From the NCBI GenBank assembly GCA_000310025.1, contig FN649733.1:1638109-1656363 (forward strand): DNA of 18,255 nt. The letters run 5' to 3'. The stretch is from Ectocarpus siliculosus. Taxonomy: Eukaryota; Sar; Phaeophyceae; Ectocarpales; Ectocarpaceae. Both the position numbers and the translations under genes were made by a program. The notes under the pieces were generated by a model that ran no database searches, was not told the origin of the DNA, and saw only the letters and a list, made by a program, of their open reading frames with translations. Shown here one piece after another: positions 1 through 8,829 of this stretch; position 1 is the first letter of the stretch, and every line of letters begins with the position of its first letter.

Positions 1-24
1 GGGGGGGGGGGGGGGGGGGGGGGG
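1..24. repeat. G mononucleotide run at window start
   Basis: The window opens with 24 consecutive G. Similar C or G runs occur near 352-360, 3939-3950, 15462-15474, 18118-18126 and 18239-18250. Such runs often end assembly contigs, so the window edges may be assembly limits and not biological boundaries. Confidence 0.9.
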
Positions 25-655
25 CATTAGTGGCCCACCACGCTCGAAACCACGTGGGCGTTAAGACGGAAAGCGGGACGGGGGACAGGCAAATAGCTCT
101 TCGGGATGGGAATCTCGGGGTATCCTCTCGACCTCTAGAGCCAGGAAAAGCTGCCCCAATCAGAGCTGTAGAATGCGCGACTCTTGGTGCTGGCCCTCAA
201 AACGCGTTGTGCGAACGGAGCAAAACCCCCGTCGGTGCAGACTTCCTACCGCCCGGGGATGGAGATCACACATCCCTGGGGTTTCAGGGACACGCAGTCC
301 TCGCCCCTTGACTGACATGCCTTCTCCAGGAATGAAAGCGACATGTTTGCCTCCCCCCCCACCCTTGCCCACAAAGTATCTATCCATAGAAGTACGTTCT
401 TTTGTTCTCTGATGCTTCCATCCGGAGAAACCCTTGCCCCGTGGTCGGTGAGACAATCATTGCCGCTGCGGAAACCAGCGGCTGTGGAACGCTACAGCGG
501 GGCCACGACAGCAAGGCATGGTGTGTGTGAATTGGAGGAGCTGGGGTTTTGAGGGGAGAGGAGGGCGGGGGTGGGTGAGGATCTTCCCACAAAAATGACG
601 CTTAAGTAGTCTTGTTGTCAGCGATGCCGGCGGCGGCACAACAAAAACTACTCAC
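25..655. other. No recognisable gene; 3' side of the 7TM gene
   Basis: I see no convincing conserved protein here on either strand. The segment lies immediately downstream (in gene sense) of the last clear exon of the minus-strand membrane-protein gene. It should therefore hold intron and possibly the terminal exon, but no unmistakable seventh membrane helix or RGS domain was found. Confidence 0.5.
380..540 (-). other. Possible terminal exon of the 7TM gene
   Basis: A pyrimidine-rich tract ending in CCCCAG precedes position 540 on the minus strand. Reading in the phase left by the donor at 655 gives 52 codons ending in TAG. The phase fits, but the protein is low in hydrophobic residues and shows no clear seventh membrane helix. 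It could be chance; the true next exon may lie outside the window. Confidence 0.2.
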
Positions 656-822
656 AGAAGATGGACACTCGCCGCCCCAGGACCAAGTCATCCGCCAGCA
701 GGTACACAACGATCACGCCGTAGCTCGCCAGGGTGACGGTCATGTACAGCAGCGTGCGCTTCATCGTCTCGTACTCGTTGAACTGCTTCCGGACCCACTT
801 GAGCTGGCGGGCGCACACGAAC
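656..822 (-). CDS. 7TM-like gene, exon 5
   Basis: Acceptor GAACAG|GTTCGT. Encodes the basic loop CARQLKWVRKQFNEYE and helix 6, ending at RRVSIF with donor TTCT|GTGAGT (phase 1). Without splicing, the frame stops two codons later, so splicing to a further exon or an early end are both possible. Confidence 0.8.
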
Positions 823-2745
823 CTGTTCGTTCGACAATGCCACCCACCCGCACCGGGCGGCGGCGGCGGAATCGATCTCATCAAGTGCTTTTCGGGGCGG
901 CCAGCAGGAGCGACCAAAAGCTGGCGAACGCACGATGTTCGTTGGGGATCAAATGCCCATACCTCACCTCTGCAGCAGCCGCGAAGCGTTCAGCACCTCG
1001 ACCACCACCATATCCAGAGCGACTGAAAAATGGGCCACCACTGCCTCTGTGGGACACCCCAACGGTTGCTATGCTGTGTAGGTTTTCCTCGAGTAAATCA
1101 GTCTTCACTCGAGCACCTGCTCCTTAGTCAAGTCCTTAAGGCCGCACTGGGGATAGCAGTACTCCCTCTTCAATAAAACAGGAAACGCCTGTATATCTCG
1201 GTTTTCCAAAGTCTACCTTCAGTACGAAACTTCCATCGCAAATTAACCGTCCGCCGACCACCCCTCGTGTACAATGTTAGTAGCTGAGGTTGTAGCCCTT
1301 GCGATACACTACAGACTAGCGGTCCGCGATTTTCAATTGGTCATCCTTCTATCATCGAGTTCGGTGAGCTACAAGCTAGATTTTTGAAGCTGCTGTGCGG
1401 TCCGATTTTGAAACGCTTCAAGCACACGGTGAACACGAATCACCGCCTTTGTGAGTGTATGGGACCGCGAACTTCAGCGCAGCTCTTCCCTCACATATCC
1501 AGCTGGTCGCCATTGCCGATTTCAATGCCTGGGGTCATGTATATGCATGTCTAGCCTTCAAGCAAAGGTGCTTGAAGCATTTCAAAATCGGACCACACAG
1601 CAGCTTAAAAAATCCAGCTTGTAGCTCACCGAACTCGATGATAGAAGGATGACGTATGGAAAATCGCGGACCGCTAGTCTGTAGTGTATCGCAAGGGCTA
1701 CAATCTCAGCAACTAACATTGTCCACGAGGGGGGGTCAGCGGACGGTTAATTTGCGATGGAAGTTTCGTACGGAAGTTAGACTTTGGAAAACCGAGATAT
1801 GCAGGCGTTTCCTGGATTTTTCAGAGGAGGTACTGCGATCCCCAGTGCGCCCTTAAGTTTCAAACTCGTTACAAGCCTGGGTTTCTTTGCACTCCCAAGC
1901 TCTTAAAAGCGCTGGGGCGGCCTGTCTGAATCGCCAATAACAACAGCAAAAAAAAGAAAACAAGCACACAACACAGCAGCGGTGGAAGTAGCTCTTGACC
2001 TGCCGCCCTCACCAAAGGTAGCAGATGGCGAGGAATCCCAGCGCGTCCATCCCAAGCACGACAATGGCCGAGAAAGTCGTCGTGGAGCACGTGTTGGCCG
2101 CCTCGTCGAAGTAACCAGTGTGGGGAACGGCCCACGTCGCCACGACGGGGATGAGGCTCAGGCTTGACATGAACAGGATTTGATGCCTGCCGTCGTTTCA
2201 GAAGGAGAAAAAAAGAACAAAAGACGCAGGACGAAACAGCGGAGAGGGCCCTTACTACGAGCGTCGGGACGGGGCGAACTTCTCCGTTTCGAAGATACCC
2301 ACCCCGGTGTTTGTGTAGCCCGAAAAATATCAAGGTGCAGCTTAACAAATGCACGAGTTTCGCTTCGGAAACGGCACACGCACAGTTTATGACGGGCGCG
2401 GGGGATCGACCAGTCGGATGCGGTCGACACACAATTTTCTTAAACTTTTGGCGTAGTGTACCCGGTACACACCAAATACCATGGCACTTAATGCCTTCAA
2501 ATAATTCTCGTCAGATACCTGTACTTCCGACTTGACAGACAGGCGCCAAAGAGGACCGACTCACCCTGTGTGCCACATCTTGTCGTCGTGCTTGATGAGG
2601 ATCCTCCACGTCCGGTACACCCGGATGAAGAACGACACCGTGTGGACGCACAGCGTTGACCACGAGAGAAATCTCTAAGGGGCCGACCACGCATGACGGC
2701 GACGATGGCAGGCGTGATAAAGGGCAGCCCGCAACAAAAACGTAG

Positions 2746-2777
<32 letters not shown>

Positions 2778-3912
2778 GCGGCGGCGGTGGCAACGGCAGA
2801 AAAATACACCGGTGAGGCACGGGCTAACGACGAGCGATCCATGTAAAAATTGGGGTGGTGCTGGTGTCACGAACGAGAACGATACGGCGCGCCTTTCCAG
2901 CCTTCGTCATGGCTGCATGAAACGATCGATGGCAAGGCACGCAAGACCCCTACTGCCGCAGCTAAAATGACTGGCTGCAAGGGTGCATGTAATAGCACGG
3001 CCTCAACGGTGAGACATTCCCATCCAAGTAGAACAAAAAACCATTCACCAGAACCACGCTCTTACATGATACATGATACCCAGGATACGCACAACGAGAT
3101 GCCACATTCCGAACCACGCAAAAAAAACACACCGTGTCAGAACCAACAACATGCCGAGATTCACATACCAAAAAATAAAGTTTTTTTTTCGTTGAATCTG
3201 GCGTACCTCAAAGTCGCAGGCTGCCAGGATGTCCCCTGCTTCCCGCCTGATGTAGCCGCTTGAAATAATCATGGAGACATTCCACAACACCCCCGAGAAT
3301 GTCTGCGGAACGAAACGAAAGAGAGCAGAATAGCCCCAAACCAAGAAGAGACGCGAAGGCACCAAGAAAAAGACATGGGTAAGGAAAATACGGGCACCAG
3401 TCGTTCAGTCAAGGAGACAAGAGACACGCGGGCTGCGGCAACGTGTGTGTGCACGGGGACAAGAACAAGAACGAAAACTCGTCTAAAGAAGGCATCAACA
3501 TGCCAGGCACAATACATTATATGCATACAACGAACCAAGAGGGAGAGAGAGCGGCTGAAGAACCACCACCACAATGACATCAACACCTGCACCATCAGAT
3601 TGGTAGATATGGTAGATACTACAATACCACGACACGAGAGGACCGCCTTCCAACTTCCAACTCCCCGCTTCGACGGCCATGCCCGCGGCAAAGTTACACC
3701 GCCCCCCATCCCCAACCCACCCACCCACCCCCGGCAGCACTCACCGAGATGATGACAACGTCGACGTTCTTGGTGACGTAGGGAGGCCACTTCCGCCACC
3801 GCAGCAGGTGCGCGCAGACCAAGAGAGCCACCGCCTGGAAGGTGGCCACGAACCCGAGCACCCAAAAGTCCGGGGTGGAAAGGGGCTCCCAAACCTCGCC
3901 CTCGGCCTCCAT
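656..3912 (-). CDS. Multi-pass (7TM-like) membrane protein, five exons, 3' end missing
   Basis: Five minus-strand exons join cleanly: 3912-3745 (phase 0 out), 3302-3207 (phase 0), 2674-2565 (phase 2), 2186-2013 (phase 2) and 822-656 (phase 1 out). Every donor is GT (GTGAGT, GTACGC, GTGAGT, GTGAGG, GTGAGT) and every acceptor is AG, and all phases agree, which is strong evidence for one spliced gene of 715 coding nt so far. The product has a short N terminus, then six hydrophobic helices: FWVLGFVATFQAVALLV, VDVVIIS joined to TFSGVLWNVSMII, LCVHTVSFFIRV, ILFMSSLSLIPVVATWAV, FSAIVVLGMDALGFLAICYLW and LLYMTVTLASYGVIVVYLL. Basic loops (RWRKWPP, RVYRTWR, RQLKWVRKQFNEYETMKR) suggest cytoplasmic faces. 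The layout, and the FNEYETMKR segment before helix 6, resemble 7TM regions of RGS-linked receptor-like proteins of plants and stramenopiles. This is a family guess: no RGS domain is visible. ATG at 3912 is taken as the start because no pyrimidine tract precedes it, although the AACAACAG just upstream could also be an acceptor. Confidence 0.75.
1135..1857. mobile_element. Foldback/MITE-like element with ~290-bp inverted arms, inside an intron
   Basis: Left arm 1135-1425 and right arm 1568-1857 are inverted copies of roughly 90% identity by eye, around a 142-bp centre. The ends read CTTAAGGCCGCACTGGGGAT and, inverted, CTTAAGGGCGCACTGGGGAT. If the flanking TTAA is the target duplication, this points to a piggyBac-type TTAA insertion; because TTAA is itself palindromic, it could equally be part of the inverted repeat. 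The element has no coding capacity and lies wholly in the intron between exons 4 and 5 of the 7TM-like gene, so it does not break the reading frame. Confidence 0.85.
1556..1577. repeat. Short palindrome at inner edge of the foldback arm
   Basis: CTTCAAGCA and TGCTTGAAG flank a 4-base AAGG centre at the inner end of the right arm. The left arm ends with the same CTTCAAGCAC sequence. Confidence 0.7.
2013..2186 (-). CDS. 7TM-like gene, exon 4
   Basis: Acceptor GGCAG|GCATCA. One nucleotide completes the split Gly codon, then helix 4, a loop with a Cys (EAANTCSTTTF), and helix 5 ending at AICYL. Donor TTTG|GTGAGG leaves two bases that join the next exon as TGG (Trp). Confidence 0.8.
2565..2674 (-). 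CDS. 7TM-like gene, exon 3
   Basis: Acceptor CCCTTAG|AGATTT. Encodes helix 3 and the basic loop RVYRTWRILIKHDDKMW. Donor AGG|GTGAGT leaves phase 2. Confidence 0.75.
2748..2787. repeat. CAG/CGG trinucleotide microsatellite in an intron
   Basis: An AGC repeat running into GGC repeats, inside the intron between exons 2 and 3 of the 7TM-like gene. It is intronic and not predicted to be translated. Confidence 0.9.
3207..3302 (-). CDS. 7TM-like gene, exon 2 (32 codons)
   Basis: Acceptor TTCCGCAG|ACATTC; completes helix 2 (TFSGVLWNVSMIISSG) and the following loop; donor GAG|GTACGC. It starts and ends in phase 0. Confidence 0.75.
3745..3912 (-). CDS. 7TM-like gene, exon 1 (56 codons)
   Basis: Begins at ATG 3912 with an acidic N terminus (MEAEGEVWEPLSTPDF). 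It carries helix 1 and the first half of helix 2, and ends at the donor TCG|GTGAGT in phase 0. Confidence 0.75.
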
Positions 3913-4892
3913 CTGTTGTTTTCTTGCCTTGAGAGCCCCCCCCCCCCCTCTCCTTCTTGCGTCACCCCTGTATCCTTGATCGGGACTGCATGTCGATTCC
4001 CAGAGGCGCAACATGCAGATAGATACCAGGGGCGACAACAGAAAACGGTTTGTGATTTCAAGAGCAGGTGCGGTATCCGGCTGTGGTACAAATCATAATC
4101 ATGCTACGCAGCAGGGCCGTAGCCCGCTTCGATTCGTCGGGTGCAAAGAGTTTTGGTACTGTAGGAGGTGTGCGGGCAACACACGCAGCACAGGATCACG
4201 CTGCATATGTATGTAGGATCGAGAGCAGCAGCCGCTCGCTGTGCAAGAGGAAGCCAAACAGCGGGCAGTTCTCCGGGTGCGGTCGCTATGCTGGAGGAGT
4301 GTCCCCACCCCCCCACCCCCCCCCGGCCCCCTTCACAACGCAGCACACTACAAGGGCGGATGAACAAAATGATACTACTTGTACGACGGTGTACATGCCT
4401 ACATTGCCGGCAATGGCGGGAAACCAGAACTCAGACTTGTACTGATGGCGCGCGACGCACCGATCTCATCGTTTCTCTACATCGTACCGTATCTCTTTCT
4501 GATACATCTATATATTCGCACCCCGGATGCGTGCGAGAGCGCCAAATCTGGTACAGAAATCCACACCGCTCCGTTCTATGCATATATAGCTTTTCGAAGG
4601 GTGGGATGCCGAGGAACGCACAGCGGCCTCACTGGTGCTTGGAAAGATGCTACGACGGTGTTCAACACCCGGCACCCCGGTGCGATGACACCGACAGGAG
4701 CGACACTTGAGCATCACCAAACAGCTTACTTGGTACCACCACACCAGACCTACGTACGGGGCAAGGCACACACCGCTACAGCTAAAAAGGTGGACCCGCA
4801 ACCACGTTGCGGAGTGTAGCACGAAAACTTCCGCCCGAACAAGGGCAACGCCGATCGATAACAAATTTATTAGGAAAAGCTGAAAACGCAGA
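3913..4892. other. 5' flank of the 7TM-like gene; no gene seen
   Basis: About 1 kb upstream of the exon 1 ATG, with C runs and no recognisable protein on either strand. It probably contains the promoter and leader of the minus-strand gene, but I cannot identify a specific element. Confidence 0.4.
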
Positions 4893-5066
4893 GAGACTAA
4901 GCTTACCCGTTCGAGATATAACCACAGTTGAAGGGGATGTGTTGACGTCTTTGCAGTGGTGAGTGGAGGGAAACCGGCTGGGTACTGGGCTTATTTCGAG
5001 TTTGTTTTAAGCCAGAACACTGCCGATTAATTCCAGTGATACCAGCTGGTGCTAAGCACAAAAACG
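4893..5066. repeat. Dispersed repeat R, copy 1
   Basis: Similar to 8569-8735 on the same strand. Shared blocks include TTCGAGATATA, GTGAGTGGAGGGAAACCGGC and CCAGCTGGTGCTAAG. No coding potential. A third partial match (CATTCGAGATA) occurs at 5617. Confidence 0.75.
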
Positions 5067-5255
5067 TCTGTATACATTGTAGGCAACACACATTTTACAA
5101 CGCGGAAGTCGAGGATATTTGGGGGCCTCGTGGAAGTGTCGGTTTGAGCATGCCTGGTACAGCAGCGCCCGTTTATTTGGATCTCACTGGGCACGCGGAC
5201 TGAATCGCCAAGTCTTCTGTTATTTGAATCGTGCCGGTGTCCGGTACAGCAGTGG

Positions 5256-5604
5256 GTCTTTCTGTGTGTGTACAATTATTTTCCCTAAATAGTGCCAGTC
5301 AAGTCTCTGGTACTGCTGTTGTTGCGATATACTGGCGCTAGAAAGCCCCCCCGGGGGCGATTGTTCAGACGGTCGGGGCGAAGACCCCCACGGCGGCGTT
5401 CACGCGCACGAGGCGTTTTGTTTTAAATAACAGATAGCAACGACCGCGCTAAACAGACTTGGCTGATCAGTCAAGAGAAGGCCAGAGTGTTCCTGGCGTC
5501 CGTGGAAAAAAGGATGCGTACCTGTAGCATTTTGCTTTCTGCATGGAGTCACAAAATTGCAAAAAAAAATAAAGGAATAATAAATAAATACACACACAGA
5601 AAGA
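5256..5604. mobile_element. Foldback element family F3, copy 1
   Basis: Inverted arms 5256-5289 and 5567-5604 share GTCTTTCTGTGTGTGTA...ATTATT. The same arms flank 8377-8574. The centre differs between the two copies and encodes nothing recognisable. Confidence 0.6.
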
Positions 5605-5734
5605 AAAAAAACTACTCATTCGAGATACTTACAGACAGGGGCGCAGAAGTTAGAACAACAGGTGGTGCTTCGAAATTGCAAGCGAGAAATAGAACACCAC
5701 CAAGCAGCATCTGCGTTGCTGCTAGTGTAGGGTA

Positions 5735-5960
5735 TATATATATGACTTAAAGGTAATAAATAAGTAATATATTTGTAGTCATATATTATTTATCACATGT
5801 TTTTGCGGCCGATTAAGTGATATATTACATGTATTACATCACTTCCTGAACGATCGTAAATATGATCTTATCTATTACATCAGGTCAACATCACCTACCA
5901 TATGATTATATTTATTATCACATGATAGGGTAATATCGGAATATATTGCTGCTGTAGTCG
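5735..5960. other. AT-rich palindromic island
   Basis: Strongly AT-rich compared with its surroundings. It contains inverted pairs, such as TATATGACT with AGTCATATA (about 5739-5785) and a 30-bp near-palindrome centred on TACATGTA (about 5815-5844; 13 of 15 positions pair). No ORF. It could be a MITE remnant, a matrix-attachment-like segment or simply an AT-rich spacer. Confidence 0.5.
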
Positions 5961-6125
5961 AATGTAGTGTGTAGACGGGTAGTTCAGATTTTGGGCACGC
6001 AAACGTGCTGCAGGGATGTAGTCTAGGTGTACGTACCTCTTCGGGCTTGCGAGTTTTTCTTGCTAGTTTGCGAGTTCTTTGGATCTATCTCCTGATAGCT
6101 CTATTAGCATTCTTTTTTTTATTTT

Positions 6126-6547
6126 TTAGTATGACACAACGAATCCATCTCTATCATAGAAAAGAGTCTGAGACAGATTAGCAATGAATTCATAGCGTTC
6201 TTGTGACCACGGACCGCTTCTTTGCTAGATTTTGGGACTAGCAACTAGCACGAGTTTAATGTGAAGACCAGACAACAACCAACTCAAGAGCAACATACCG
6301 ATCTCCGATCTCCGATCTCCGAACTCATGCGGGGTATGTCCGAACGTCTAACACGGATTTTGAGTTCGGAAGTACAAACGACAAAAACCACAACCAACAG
6401 TTGAGCCTGTTACCCGCAGGGGAGATGTCCCTATATGCTGTCTTGGAAACCGTAGACATACAGGTACTTTCTGACGCTATGAATTCATAGCTAATCTGTC
6501 TCAGACTCTTTTTCTATGATAGAGATGATTTCGTTGTGTCATACTAA
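6126..6547. mobile_element. MITE-like element family F2, full copy
   Basis: Terminal inverted repeats of about 70 bp: 6126-6195 (starting TTAGTATGACACAACGAA) and 6477-6547 (inverted). The ~280-bp interior is non-coding and holds a three-fold CCGATCT tandem. No clear target duplication was found; poly-T and poly-A tracts flank it. A solitary right end of the same family lies at 8734-8829. Confidence 0.85.
6298..6322. repeat. Tandem heptamer (CCGATCT x3)
   Basis: Three tandem copies of CCGATCT followed by a partial fourth, inside the F2 element. Confidence 0.85.
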
Positions 6548-6907
6548 GAAGAAAAAAAAAAAAACCACAACCAACAGCAGTCAACAGCTCAAGGGCGAAG
6601 CGACAACTCCCAGGGGACCTCCCGCGGGAGCGACTCCTCCTGGCAGCCCAGCTATGGAACACAGGAGGAGCATACGCCGTCTGCGGCAGACCCCCCGCTC
6701 ATCTTAGCCCCGGACTCGCAGCCGGCCCTGGCGGATGGACCGCAGAGTCCTACGACCGATCCAGAGTCTGTATCGCAGCCTACTCCGATCGATGTTTCGA
6801 AGGGCAACACGACTTCAGTGTACGGAGTACCGTATACGACACAAGATAACACACCCCCTAGATCGATTTTTAAAGCTCGATTACGCCACGATGAAGAGGG
6901 TGCATAA
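6548..6907 (+). other. Open frame of 119 codons without ATG
   Basis: Between TAA at 6545 and TAA at 6905 one frame stays open. It has a low-complexity Gln/Ser/Pro-rich composition, followed by a more protein-like tail (SVYGVPYTTQDNTPP) that lies in the left arm of the inverted repeat at 6827. No start codon is present. It could be an exon or a remnant of the neighbouring BED-finger gene; equally it could be chance in a GC-rich stretch. Confidence 0.25.
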
Positions 6908-7049
6908 ACGAAACGAAACGTTTCCGGAAAGCTCTCGACGAGACAGCTTCAGCGCCGCCGTCTTCGGCGCTGTGACTCTTTCTACTGATGAGAAATCGAG
7001 CTTTGAAAATCGGTCCAGGGGGTGTGCTATCTTGTGTCGTATACGGTAC
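6827..7049. repeat. 56-bp inverted repeat pair (F4) overlapping the BED ORF start
   Basis: Arms 6827-6882 and 6994-7049 are inverted and differ at only 4 of 56 positions, with 111 bp between them. The spacer holds a further perfect 8-bp hairpin (CAGCGCCG/CGGCGCTG, near 6950-6972). The right arm lies inside the first codons of the BED-finger ORF. Confidence 0.85.
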
Positions 7050-7482
7050 ACAACACGGCATCGAACGCGGCAAATGGCAGCCCAACCCGAACGGCAAGGC
7101 GTGGTACTGGCAATTGTTCTACACGTCTACTGAGTCCACGGGTAAACTCAAGAGAGTCGGAGGCTTGTGTCTCCTCTGCCGTCATGATGTGTCGGCAACC
7201 ACCCCGTCCAACCTCTTACACCACACCAACACCCACCACGCTAAAGACGAGTATGAGCCTTGGTTACACATCGATATAATAGTCACGAGTATGGCCAGGA
7301 AGTTCCATGCATTGCAAGCGCCTCCGGAAACGGAGCAACGCACAACATCTGCCTGTGTTCATGGCCCACAGCGCGAAGCCACGCAAAGGGGTGGATGGAA
7401 CCACAACACGGCGCACCAGCAGCTCGTTGTAGTTTATAGCATTCATACTTTGGTACTTCGAAGTAGTTTTGTTTCTGCCTGA
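6988..7482 (+). CDS. BED-type zinc finger protein (hAT transposase-like N terminus)
   Basis: A 164-codon ORF with ATG at 6988, preceded in frame by TGA at 6973. Around residues 30-84 it has the layout of a BED finger: aromatic residues ahead of the knuckle (WYWQLFY, residues 39-45), then C61-x2-C64, the T-x-x-S-N-L-L-H-H block, and H78/H79 with H83/H84. BED fingers bind DNA and are typical of the N terminus of hAT-family transposases and genes domesticated from them. No RNase H-like catalytic domain or hAT dimerisation domain follows, and the tail after about residue 105 looks like read-through into non-coding sequence. I take this as a first exon or truncated fragment of a transposase-like gene, with the exact end uncertain. 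The first ~20 residues fall in the inverted-repeat arm. Confidence 0.55.
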   Translation: MRNRALKIGPGGVLSCVVYGTQHGIERGKWQPNPNGKAWYWQLFYTSTESTGKLKRVGGLCLLCRHDVSATTPSNLLHHTNTHHAKDEYEPWLHIDIIVTSMARKFHALQAPPETEQRTTSACVHGPQREATQRGGWNHNTAHQQLVVVYSIHTLVLRSSFVSA

Positions 7483-8376
7483 AGAGTGACGAAGACAGGG
7501 CGAGAGGGTTGGACAGACAAAGAGGTGGTCTGCCGCACTCCGATCCGAGAGAGTGAGAACATAAAAAAAGAGGGAGGCAGCCAGTCCGTCGGTGGAGAGA
7601 TGACACCACACGCACACACACACACATCCGTAACCATAGGAGGGGTCGCAACAAGAAGCACACCGCACCGCACGAACGCGTCTGTCTGTCTTCCCATCCG
7701 TATTACATACTTGTGGTTGAAATATTGTTTAGGCTCGGACCTATTTCTCCCTCGGTCAGGAAACCATATCGATAGGTTGGAATGTTGCAGTTTAGCCTCG
7801 GAGTCTATTTCTCCCTCGGTCAGGAAACCACATCGAGAAGATGCAACTCAAAAAATCCGACGCTCTACTTGCCAAGGGAGAGGCTGTAGATACGTACATC
7901 CGTGGGGTGCACTCAAGCACCGCAGGGTGCCCGCTATCTTTGCGTCTACGTTACGCGCGAGATACCCACATCCCAAGGGGGGCGTCATGGCGTAACCAAA
8001 AGTTCGCGCACACGCGCGCATTCCGAACACACCTCTCTCTCTGGATCACCGCTCAAGGCACCAGCTCGTCCTCGCTTTTTGCCGCACAACCGCTCCTGAT
8101 GAGCTGATGAGAGGAAACACCAACTACCACGCCCGTCTCCACAACCGCAGCCCCTGCTGCTGTTGCTGGCTGTTGCCGGCGTGCGCGAGCCCCAGCAGAC
8201 GCCAGAGGTCCAACTCCAGAGAGAGAGAGTGTAAAGGTTGCCCCGTGTCCGATTGATGGTGGATGATTGATGATTGATGATGACGATGATGGTTCAACCT
8301 ATCCTACTCTTCATGTTCTGGGACCATCGGGGGACATCCAGCATCGGCATATTATCGGAAAATCTAAAGTAACACC
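7483..8376. other. No gene seen; simple repeats
   Basis: Contains a CA run near 7608-7625, the 46-bp duplication described separately, and a GATGATTGAT simple repeat near 8255-8292. No convincing protein on either strand. Confidence 0.5.
7727..7836. repeat. 46/47-bp direct duplication
   Basis: Units 7727-7772 and 7790-7836 share GTTTAG-CTCGGA...CTATTTCTCCCTCGGTCAGG...ATCGA with a few substitutions, separated by 17 bp. Confidence 0.85.
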
Positions 8377-8574
8377 AGTCTTTCTGTGTGTGGTTTTATT
8401 ATTCCTTAAGTGTTTGCGAACATCTGATTTGGGTCTTGTCTTGGTCTCTTTTATTATCCCCCCGAGCGCCGAAGTCCGATGGACCTTCTATCTGGTCTTT
8501 TTCTTTCGCGAATTTCCCCCAAAGACCCGAGAAAAGCTTAATTAAGGAATAATATAAACACACACAGAAAGACT
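8377..8574. mobile_element. Foldback element family F3, copy 2
   Basis: Arms 8377-8410 and 8541-8574 are inverted copies (AGTCTTTCTGTGTGTG...ATTATTCCTTAA) with about four mismatches in 34 bp. The 130-bp centre is non-coding. It matches the arms at 5256 and 5567. Confidence 0.75.
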
Positions 8575-8735
8575 AGCCATTCGAGATATACCCACAGCAG
8601 TCGAACGGGATGTGGTGGAGTCTTTTCAGTGAGTGGAGGGAAACCGGCTGGGTACTGGACTTATTTCGACTCTTTTTAAGTCTAACACTGATGATTTATA
8701 CCAGTGATGCCAGCTGGTGCTAAGTACAGAAATCG
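8569..8735. repeat. Dispersed repeat R, copy 2
   Basis: Directly abuts the F3 right arm and matches 4893-5066. At its right end it joins abruptly to an F2 MITE end at 8734. Confidence 0.75.
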
Positions 8736-8829
8736 TAGACATACAGGTACTTTCTGACGCTATGAATCCATTGCTAATCTGTCTCAGACTCTTTTCTACG
8801 ATAGAGATGGTTTCGTTGTGTCATATTAA
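8734..8829. mobile_element. Truncated F2 MITE (right end only)
   Basis: Matches 6451-6547 from CGTAGACATACAGGTACTTT to the terminal repeat ending TCATATTAA. The left half of the element is absent. Confidence 0.8.

Noticed and set aside
160-592. Overlapping open frames on both strands near the left end
   Set aside because: None shows a recognisable domain, and they overlap each other; only the phase-matched segment at 380-540 was kept, at low confidence.
4379-4819. 146-codon plus-strand open frame
   Set aside because: No recognisable domain, overlaps long frames on both strands, and lies in the presumed 5' flank of the minus-strand gene.
5228-5245. CCGGTGTCCGG as an outlying member of the hairpin family
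   Set aside because: It lacks the GG-N-GTCC-N-CC frame (its loop would be TGT) and is isolated.
8097-8122. CTGATGAG...GAAAC resembling a hammerhead ribozyme core
   Set aside because: Only three bases separate CTGATGA from GAAAC, so stem II cannot form, and I found no flanking arms for stems I and III.
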